From the NCBI GenBank assembly GCA_019359375.1, contig JAHHHL010000034.1, forward strand, positions 1 to 64,000: a DNA stretch of 64,000 bases, read 5' to 3'. Positions 46,044 to 52,493 of the stretch are shown piece after piece. The translations under genes were made by a program, and so were the position numbers. This DNA is from Lyngbya sp. HA4199-MV5 (lineage in GTDB: Bacteria > Cyanobacteriota > Cyanobacteriia > Leptolyngbyales > Leptolyngbyaceae). The first letter of the stretch is position 1. Every line of letters begins with the position of its first letter. Below the pieces are notes generated by a model, which saw only the letters and a program-made list of their open reading frames with translations, did no database searches and was not told the origin of the DNA.

Positions 46044-46383
46044 TCAGACCGAGGTTTTGATAACGAAAGCCTTTAATTCGACAATTTTGCCGCCGCGAAA
46101 GCGCCAGACATCGCAATACGAGTAATGAGCCATCTTCCCGTCTTCGTCCTTCATTGTGATGTCGCCGAGTGCCGTGAGGAAATCACCTTCAGCGATCAAG
46201 TTAGCGACCATAAACGTATGTCGTTGCCATCCATTGGCGAACGGCTTCCTTTCCTTGAAGGGTTTTATCGCCTACAAACGTCCATTCCGTGTCATCGGCG
46301 CAGAACGACAGGAATCCTTCATTGTTGCCTTCAGCGATCGCCGCGTTTCCCTCTAATAAAATTACTTTATTGTTCTCTGACAT
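46044..46383 (-). pseudogene. NTF2/SnoaL-like protein, frameshifted
   Basis: The first frame begins MSENNKVILLEGNAAI and runs to VRQWMATTYV (about 57 residues, stop at 46201). The next part is in another frame: FMVANLIAEGDFLTALGDIT...YCDVWRFRGGKIVELKAFV. Joined, they give a normal ~112-residue SnoaL-like fold with its ending VWRFRGGKIVE. The total of 340 bases is one more than a multiple of three, so one small insertion or deletion near 46205-46225 broke it. A good AGGAGAG ribosome site remains, so the damage seems recent; a sequencing error is the other possibility. Confidence 0.8.
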
Positions 46384-46445
46384 TTGCCTCTCTCCTGTGT
46401 TCAAGTGAATGTTTTAATGGAGCGGTTTTCCGTCTTGTGCGAAAC

Positions 46446-46847
46446 TCACGGAATAATTGCAGTCACGCGGATCTCAATCCGCATCGTTGGAAGTGCAAGC
46501 GCTGCAACTCCTACCTCTGTCCAAATGGGGGCATGATTGGGCATGTAATGACGAAAGAGCCTGACCATCACCTCGTTAACCTCTGGAGGAAACCCGCCAA
46601 CATGGTAAGAATTAACGTGGACAACATGCTCCCAACTCGCTCCAGCCGTCGCCAGGGTGCGCTCTACGTTCCGAAACGCCTGAGCAATCTCGTCCGCAAG
46701 CGACTCGGGAATTTGCAGATTGTCATCCACCCCGCCTTGTCCTGATGTCTCCACTCGATCGCCAATTTTGACCGCTTGCGAGTAATGCAATTCATTTAAC
46801 ATGTGTTCCCCATAGCCGGGAGTGATAAAAAACTTGGGCTGATTCAT
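46446..46847 (-). CDS. RidA (YjgF/YER057c/UK114) family protein
   Basis: A 133-residue trimeric protein of the Rid family, members of which hydrolyse reactive enamine/imine intermediates. ETSGQGGVDD near residue 33, AFRNVERTLATAGASWEHVVHVNSYHV in the middle and APIWTEVGVAALALPTMRIEIRVTA at the end fit the family. In true RidA the last segment has an arginine in R-x-x-x-x-x-x-L-P; here TEVGVAALALPTMRIEI lacks that arginine at the usual place, so it may belong to a subgroup (Rid4-7) with other activity. AAGGA precedes the ATG. Confidence 0.85.
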   Translation of the reverse strand: MNQPKFFITPGYGEHMLNELHYSQAVKIGDRVETSGQGGVDDNLQIPESLADEIAQAFRNVERTLATAGASWEHVVHVNSYHVGGFPPEVNEVMVRLFRHYMPNHAPIWTEVGVAALALPTMRIEIRVTAIIP

Positions 46848-46943
46848 GGTGTTCCTTGGTTCAGTATGTTTGACTCTATTTCGCATTGCTAAGACAGCTT
46901 GCAAGATCTGATTGACTTGAGATTGACTTGAAGAGACATCAGG

Positions 46944-47690
46944 TCAGCCCGTGCTGGTGAACAACACCATGAGCAGAAACGAGGGCAGGTTGAAGACGAC
47001 GTGGACGATGAGACCGGGCCAGATCGATCCACTGCGACGAAAGACCTCGGCGGTAGCGAGACCAGCCACCACGGCAGCGGGGAAGATGTTGTTGATACCA
47101 TGCATGAGAGCGAAGATCACAGTGCTGCCCACGACCGCGACGAATGGACCGTAGCGCAGCAGCGCGTTGGTGACGATGCCGCGATAGAGCAGTTCCTCGC
47201 CGAGGGGTGAGAAGACCGCGATGAACACCGTGGATAACACCAGAGAGAGTACCCCGCCGCGAGCGCCATCTCCGTAAACATCCTGGACATTGTTCGTGTC
47301 CCCGGCGATTTGAACCCAGGCAAGGATCGCCAGACTCTTAAGCACGAAGGCGACCAGTCCGACTCCAACCCCGATCAGGAGCCAGCGAACAGAGGTGCGG
47401 CGCACACCGAAGGCTCTCAGGGAACGAATCCGCAGCCGCACAGCCACTACGAACGCAATTAGCGTGGCGACACCCGTCCAGGAAGTCAAAATTAGACCGT
47501 AAACCCCAGGATCGAGACCGAGCCGCTTGAACTGTGAGATACTGACGAACCCGACGATCGCATAGACAACGAGACCCACAATGATTTCGAGCCAGCCTGG
47601 ACGGGAGGGCTTGTTGGGTGCGAACCGCTCTGAAGAGTTGGCGGTGGGCTTTCCCGTGTCCTGTGGATGGTGAGAAGACACTTTAGACAT
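46944..47690 (-). CDS. CPBP family intramembrane metalloprotease (second)
   Basis: A 248-residue membrane protease of the CPBP/Abi family with seven or eight hydrophobic segments. The motifs are GEELLYRGIVTNALLRYG (EExxxR), FALMHGINN and GLIVHVVFNLPS, so it should be active. The N-terminal ~35 residues are soluble and rich in Ser and Pro. The DNA is visibly richer in G and C than the surrounding cyanobacterial genes, and the wording recalls actinobacterial members; transfer is likely. AGGAG stands upstream of the ATG. The decayed fragment at 45975-46043 derives from a relative of this gene. Confidence 0.88.
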   Translation of the reverse strand: MSKVSSHHPQDTGKPTANSSERFAPNKPSRPGWLEIIVGLVVYAIVGFVSISQFKRLGLDPGVYGLILTSWTGVATLIAFVVAVRLRIRSLRAFGVRRTSVRWLLIGVGVGLVAFVLKSLAILAWVQIAGDTNNVQDVYGDGARGGVLSLVLSTVFIAVFSPLGEELLYRGIVTNALLRYGPFVAVVGSTVIFALMHGINNIFPAAVVAGLATAEVFRRSGSIWPGLIVHVVFNLPSFLLMVLFTSTG

Positions 47691-47756
47691 AATCCATTTA
47701 CTCCTAGATTCTCTTTGTCTTCGTTCACTTGAGCGTAGTGAGTTCCAACACTCAAC

Positions 47757-48725
47757 TTATTCCAGATTCTTATGGAGTTTCTTCGGTTGTTCGCGTTTGA
47801 ACACCTTGTAGGCGATCGCCAAAAACACAGGGACTGTAACCAGCACTGACAGCGCTCCGTAGGTCGCGTGGTACTCGCTGACTGTGAACAGAGTGGGCGC
47901 GGTCACGACGGCGCCAGTTGCTTTGACCAGGAGGAAGCCAACGATGTTGTTTGCGAAGTGTACGCCGATGGCAAGCTCAGTAGTTCCGTCAATCAACGAG
48001 ACTACAGTCCACACCAGACCCGGAACGAGGAAGTAGTTGAAGAAGACCGTGAGCCAGCCGCCCGCGCTTGCCTCCGGGTTGAGGAGATGCGGCAGGGTAA
48101 ATATCACGGCTGACACAAGCGCCAGAAAGACGCGGTTCGTCCAAATAATGCTCGCGCCCTGCACGATATATCCGCGAAAGAAAAGCTCCTCCGTGGTGGT
48201 TTGGATCGCAGTGAGAATCAGTGCCAGCGGGACGAAGAATGCGAACGTCGTGAGGTCGGAATTGAAGGAAAAGGTGTTGGGATAGAAGAAGTACTCTCCC
48301 AGCACACCGATGAGGCAGACTGGCACGAACCACGCCACAAACCCGTGACCGACACGCCGCCAGTTGATCTGCTCCCGCGCCGTGACCAGCGTCCGGGGGT
48401 GGCGGCGGTGAATTCCAACGACGGCAATGAGAATTCCTGCGAGGAAGAACGGGAACCCCGCCATGATCGGCAGAAAGTTGCCAAAGGGACCGAGCAAGGA
48501 GTAATCTCCCTTCCCGAACGCGATAAGCCCCTCCTGACCGCCGAACAAGAACGCGACGAGCGGGGCGGCAATGCCGCCGACCACCAGCCATGCAAAGAGG
48601 ATGACGACTAATCCCAGAACATACCGCCACCCCCGATACTTACCCCACCGGGCAGCCTCCACGTAAGTGGCTTCTTTCGCTTGCGTTCCGATTCCCTGCT
48701 TTCCTTTGATTGCTTTGATCCTCAT
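47757..48725 (-). CDS. CPBP family intramembrane metalloprotease (third)
   Basis: A 322-residue membrane protease, longer than its neighbours because of an N-terminal soluble part (about 35 residues) and two extra hydrophobic segments. Motifs are TTEELFFRGYIVQGA, FTLPHLLNPE and GVHFANNIVGF. It lies 66 bases upstream of the second CPBP gene on the same strand, so they probably share a transcript. GC content is high here as well, and GCGATCGC sites are rare over the stretch, both signs of foreign origin. AGGAG precedes the ATG at seven bases. Confidence 0.88.
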   Translation of the reverse strand: MRIKAIKGKQGIGTQAKEATYVEAARWGKYRGWRYVLGLVVILFAWLVVGGIAAPLVAFLFGGQEGLIAFGKGDYSLLGPFGNFLPIMAGFPFFLAGILIAVVGIHRRHPRTLVTAREQINWRRVGHGFVAWFVPVCLIGVLGEYFFYPNTFSFNSDLTTFAFFVPLALILTAIQTTTEELFFRGYIVQGASIIWTNRVFLALVSAVIFTLPHLLNPEASAGGWLTVFFNYFLVPGLVWTVVSLIDGTTELAIGVHFANNIVGFLLVKATGAVVTAPTLFTVSEYHATYGALSVLVTVPVFLAIAYKVFKREQPKKLHKNLE

Positions 48726-48805
48726 CTTTGTCTCCTATACTCGTGCGTGTATGTAGTGCTTAGATCTGATAGCCTCGGTGGAGTCAGCCAAAACAAAGCA
48801 TCTGT

Positions 48806-49102
48806 TTACTTCTGAGGCATGGGAGAACGCTTACACTGAATTGCCTTCACATTTCGTAGATAGTTCAACTCAGGCTCGAAATTCGTGGGACAGTTGACAT
48901 ACACAATGTCCTGAGGTCGGCTAATAACCAAACGGTAAGCAGGTGGAATCCCTTCAGAACTTTTGATGATTTTGATTCTGGGAATCACTTGTATATTGAC
49001 TTGAGCCAAAGATGGAACACTGAACAGCACCAATAGGCTAAGCAGGATTGTTGCTGAGACAATTCGCGGCGATCGTTGAAGTCTAGACAAAATCTTGTTC
49101 AT
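48806..49102 (-). CDS. Small secreted protein of unknown function
   Basis: A 98-residue protein with a clear signal peptide (IVSATILLSLLVLFSVPSLA, cleavage after SLAQ near residue 34). The mature ~64 residues carry two cysteines (YVNCPTNF and IQCKRS), probably one disulfide. I do not recognise the family. A full AGGAGG ribosome site precedes the ATG. It lies 30 bases downstream of the peptidoglycan-binding protein gene, likely in one transcript. Confidence 0.65.
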   Translation of the reverse strand: MNKILSRLQRSPRIVSATILLSLLVLFSVPSLAQVNIQVIPRIKIIKSSEGIPPAYRLVISRPQDIVYVNCPTNFEPELNYLRNVKAIQCKRSPMPQK

Positions 49103-49132
49103 TGGACGTTTCCTCCTGAGTTTTTCAAGTGA

Positions 49133-49594
49133 TTAATAGGATTTCCAGGGAAGCGGCGATCGATAGGGATTCTCCCGCATATCCAGCACTTCCCAGGTCA
49201 CAGGGTTAACCTGTCCTGTGACGGGGATGTTGTAGCGTCGTTGTAAATCTCTCACCGCAGACTCTGTAGTTGCGCCAAATGCACCATCAACAGCGGCACC
49301 ACTCGGATTTCCTAACCGAACTCCAGCAGCATTTAAGAACCCATTATCTGAGAGAATTTGCTGCAACATTTGCACTCTGCTGCCGCGATCGCCCCGTCTC
49401 AAGGTAGGCAATGTGCGATTCGTGTAGGCGGTTGCAACGAGAAGAGGCGATTGTTGAGGTAGAGGGGTCGCGATCGCCGGATGCATTCGCAAAACCCCAA
49501 CCACTCCTGTTGTGACGACGATTGATAGAGTAGTTTTAGCAAGCATCGCAGTGATTCCAGAAATTGAGCGTTGTGTTGTGGTCGCTTTCATCAC
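49133..49594 (-). CDS. Exported peptidoglycan-binding domain protein
   Basis: A 153-residue protein with an N-terminal signal or anchor segment (about residues 15-37) and one PG_binding_1 domain (about 65-135): LRRGDRGSRVQMLQQILSDNGFLN...VDGAFGATTESAVRDLQRRYNIPVTGQVNPVTWEVL. Such domains hold proteins on the cell wall. No catalytic domain is attached, which is common in cyanobacteria. AGGAG precedes the ATG. It is the first gene of a small pair with the secreted protein at 48806. Confidence 0.88.
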   Translation of the reverse strand: MMKATTTQRSISGITAMLAKTTLSIVVTTGVVGVLRMHPAIATPLPQQSPLLVATAYTNRTLPTLRRGDRGSRVQMLQQILSDNGFLNAAGVRLGNPSGAAVDGAFGATTESAVRDLQRRYNIPVTGQVNPVTWEVLDMRENPYRSPLPWKSY

Positions 49595-49645
49595 CCTTCT
49601 CCTGTTTGTCGCTATGAATGATTCATCCCGTATCGCTAAGTTCGT

Positions 49646-49915
49646 TTACAACAGCATCAATTTCGCTCGTTCCACCCGCTGTTGAATCACGTACTGGTGT
49701 GGTGAAACTCCCATCGCTTGTTTGAATGCACTGACAAAATAAGTCGGGCTAAGATTCAGCGTCTCTGCAAGTTCAGTCAGTGACAAGTCTCGATCGCGTA
49801 GCGTCGGCTCTACCGAATCGAGGTGAGTCTGAATATAGTCGAGTACTTGTTGCAATTGGGTATGCGTTAAGCCTTTGTGCTTGAATTCAATCGTTGGCGT
49901 TGTAGTGGTTAGCAT
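49646..49915 (-). pseudogene. AraC family regulator fragment
   Basis: An 89-residue frame matching the first helix-turn-helix and linker of an AraC DNA-binding domain (LSLTELAETLNLSPTYFVSAFKQAMGVSPHQYVIQQRVERAKLMLL). It then stops exactly where the second helix-turn-helix should begin, and it has no sensing domain. It aligns with residues about 180-240 of the complete AraC protein at 33226-34098. No clear ribosome site is present. It is most likely a remnant; a functional half-domain is less likely. Confidence 0.7.
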
Positions 49916-50108
49916 GATTCAAAAATTGGCAATTTGTTCAATAAAACAGGCAAAAGCTATAGCAGCTCTCACTTGAGTGCAGTACAGCCTGGTTAGGCGG
50001 GGTGTGTGGCGTGGGGTGTGGGGTGTACGGGATGCAAGCAAGAACCGCTATAGCGATCGAAATAGATCGCTGATTAGCACTCACAAACAAGTCAGACAGG
50101 AATAGAGC

Positions 50109-50666
50109 TTAGTGACTTGCAGCAATCATGGCTGTCATCAACTCTGTCATCTTCCAACGTCCGGCATATTGAATTCCATTGATGAACAGAGCTGGAGCGG
50201 TCATTACTCCACTCTGCAATCCACCTTCGATATCTTCATTGATGCGATCGACATGCACTTGTTTAGATAATTCTTTGAGAAACTGAGGCATGTCAAGCCC
50301 TATATCATTGGCGTACTCGATAAGATAACCGTTCTCCAACTTTTGTTGATGGGCAAATAAAGTGTCGTGCATTAACCAAAACTGCCCTTGGGCAGCGGCA
50401 GCTTGGGTGGCTTGGGCAGCCCGTTGAGCATGAAAATGGATCTGTGCTTGCGGAAAATGACGGAAGATAAGGCATAAATAATCTTCTCCAAAAGCAGCAC
50501 TCAGCTCTCGCTTGATCACTTTAATCAGCTTGTAAACGTCCGCACTTCTGGAGTCTTGATAGTCTCCATACATCACCAGCACGACCCTGGCACTCAGCAC
50601 ACCTTGCATCCAATCTTCGGTTGACGGTGGGACAAGTAAGGAACTGTGGCTACGATCGTCGTTCAT
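50109..50666 (-). CDS. DsbA-like thioredoxin-fold protein lacking the CxxC motif
   Basis: A 185-residue thioredoxin-fold protein of the DsbA/FrnE type. The order is right: VLVMYGDYQDSRSADVYKLIK at the active-site helix, LIFRHFPQAQIHFHAQRAAQATQAA in the middle, FWLMHDTLFAHQQKL, and VMTAPALFINGIQYAG with the cis-proline. Where disulfide oxidoreductases have CxxC there is DSRS, and the protein contains only one cysteine, so it cannot do dithiol exchange. No signal peptide is present, so it is cytosolic. A binding or glutathione-dependent role is possible, but not shown. Confidence 0.83.
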   Translation of the reverse strand: MNDDRSHSSLLVPPSTEDWMQGVLSARVVLVMYGDYQDSRSADVYKLIKVIKRELSAAFGEDYLCLIFRHFPQAQIHFHAQRAAQATQAAAAQGQFWLMHDTLFAHQQKLENGYLIEYANDIGLDMPQFLKELSKQVHVDRINEDIEGGLQSGVMTAPALFINGIQYAGRWKMTELMTAMIAASH

Positions 50667-50886
50667 CTCTCTACATCTGCATCAAGCATGGAACCTTGCA
50701 ATTGACTTGCTCAATCCATTGATTGCATAACTGTTTGTATAAATTCAATATAGGCGATCGGTTTCAAGCTGTCGTCTACAGTAAGTTAAAAGTTTTACAG
50801 TACAGATGGATAGAGTAACCATGCCATCGCGAAGTAGAAGGCTAGTTATAACTTAAGTTAGAATCATCACAGTGTGGAGGAAGGGA

Positions 50887-51564
50887 ATGGAAACACCTAA
50901 ACCTAGAAAACTGCTAACGATTGGGAAAGTTGCTCTAAATGATTTAATCCCGCTAATTCAGTTAGAAGAGGGCGGAATTGACGCTTACCCGTGGTTGGAG
51001 GATCAGGGTATCCCAATCACTGACGCTGAAAGGCAACAACTAGAAATTGTTCAATTGCGTCTGGCGAGTGATCCAACACATTTGCTGAACGAAGCGACCA
51101 TCTGGGCACGCGCGATTTATCCCTTACTGCTATTGGCAGAGCGGAACAGTATTCGAGCTTGGGCAGAAGTCGCATTGGCAGGACAATTTTCAACGTTTGA
51201 GATTTCTGGCATTGCTGATGGTGCATTGGGTCGGAGTATTGCAGGGCGGCTGATTTCACCCTATTTGGTCGTCGTTGAAACGAAACGAGGAATTGAAGGG
51301 GCGGACCCTATTCCTCAACTCTATGGGCAGATGCTTGCCGCTGCTTATCTCAACTGGAAATCTAATGCTCAAGCGGTGCAAGAAATCTTTGGATGCTACA
51401 CGATCGCGGATAGTTGGACGTTTCTGCGGGGCGAAGTCAGCCAGTTTGAGGCAGATTGCCCAATGCTAAAGGTTGAGTATTCTAGGGAATACAGCGAGAA
51501 ATATGACGCAGAGATTATCCTAAAAATTCTTAAACAAACGGTTGATCGCTATCTCACTCCCTAA
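50887..51564 (+). CDS. Putative PD-(D/E)XK nuclease-fold protein
   Basis: A 225-residue cytosolic protein. The segment EISGIADGALGR followed by YLVVVETKRG (about residues 115-145) has the spacing D....ExK of a PD-(D/E)XK nuclease core, followed by a helix with QLYGQMLAAAYLNW, the usual Q/Y-bearing helix. I recognise similar uncharacterised cyanobacterial proteins. It may be a restriction-like or DNA-repair endonuclease without its methyltransferase. The start at 50887 has GGAGGAAGGG upstream; the GTG-proximal frame start at 50872 would swallow that site. It stands alone. Confidence 0.6.
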   Translation: METPKPRKLLTIGKVALNDLIPLIQLEEGGIDAYPWLEDQGIPITDAERQQLEIVQLRLASDPTHLLNEATIWARAIYPLLLLAERNSIRAWAEVALAGQFSTFEISGIADGALGRSIAGRLISPYLVVVETKRGIEGADPIPQLYGQMLAAAYLNWKSNAQAVQEIFGCYTIADSWTFLRGEVSQFEADCPMLKVEYSREYSEKYDAEIILKILKQTVDRYLTP

Positions 51565-51650
51565 TTGTTCTGTCTAACTCATCCGATTTTCCGATTATTC
51601 AATTTGAGAGACGCGATCGCTGTCTTCTCGTAGCATCTAGGCAATCAGTC

Positions 51651-52277
51651 CTATAAATTGACAATGCCACGTTTAACGGCAACAATCACCGCTTGAGTGC
51701 GATCGCTGACATCTAACTTATTCAGAATGCGATTGACATGGGATTTAACTGTGCCTTCACCGATACTCAAAGCAGTCGCAATATCAGCATTGCTCATCCC
51801 CTGTGCTAGTGAGTGAAGTACTGCTAATTCTCTTTCACTCAGTTCTGGATTGCTGAGGCGCTGCACTAACTTTGCTCCCACATCGGGCGGAATATACTGC
51901 TGACCACGATGAACGGTGCGAATGGCATTCAGAAGCTCGTCAGGTTCAGTTTCTTTCAATAGATATCCTTTTGCGCCTGCCTGCAATCCCCGATAGATAT
52001 CTTCATCACTGTCATACGTGGTCAGTACAATAATTCGAGCCGATTTAGCAGTCGCACAAATGGCACCAATGGCAGCAACTCCTTCCACTTCCGGCATTCG
52101 TAGATCCATCAGCGTTACATCCGGTTGGTGTTCCCCGAATAGCGCGATCGCCTGTTCTCCATTTTCGGCTTGGGCAATCACGTTCATATCTGGGTCACGG
52201 TTAATAATCGTGGCTAATCCTTGCCGAAAAATAGCATGATCGTCCGCAATTAGAATCCGGATTTGAGGTGTGGGCAT
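51651..52277 (-). CDS. NarL/LuxR family response regulator
   Basis: A 208-residue two-domain regulator. The receiver (1-120) has D12-D13, the phosphoacceptor D58 in LMDLRMP, T/S at LTTYDSD and the lysine in GYLLKETEP. The C-terminal LuxR-type helix-turn-helix (about 140-205) has LSERELAVLHSLAQGMSNADIA and VKSHVNRILNKLDVSDRTQAV. It is the partner of the kinase encoded immediately upstream on the same strand; a ~200-base repeat-rich gap separates them. Targets are unknown. Confidence 0.95.
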   Translation of the reverse strand: MPTPQIRILIADDHAIFRQGLATIINRDPDMNVIAQAENGEQAIALFGEHQPDVTLMDLRMPEVEGVAAIGAICATAKSARIIVLTTYDSDEDIYRGLQAGAKGYLLKETEPDELLNAIRTVHRGQQYIPPDVGAKLVQRLSNPELSERELAVLHSLAQGMSNADIATALSIGEGTVKSHVNRILNKLDVSDRTQAVIVAVKRGIVNL

Positions 52278-52493
52278 AGGGTGTAGGGGTGTGGGGTGTT
52301 AGGGTGTGGAGGTTAGAAGATAGGACGCTTACTTAATCGTCTCCGCCAAAGCTTGCAGGGGGCGTAAGGGTGTAGGGTATGAATTTAGGAATAAGTTCAC
52401 TCTTACACTTCATTTTCACATCCAACTCTGCTCATACCCTACACCCCACACCCTACACCCTACACCCCTACCACTACACCCCAACTACTACAA
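52266..52493 (-). repeat. Tandem GTGTAGGG/GGGGTGT repeats between kinase and regulator
   Basis: Blocks of GGGTGTGGGGTGT and GTAGGGTGT occur at 52268-52315 and 52361-52380 and, as the complement (ACACCCCACACC), at 52433-52490, on both sides of a less repetitive core. The opposite orientation makes the region able to fold into a large hairpin. It overlaps the last bases of the kinase gene. Confidence 0.7.

Noticed and set aside
47868-48611. Plus-strand frames over the third CPBP gene
   Set aside because: They arise from high GC in an antisense frame and carry no domain.
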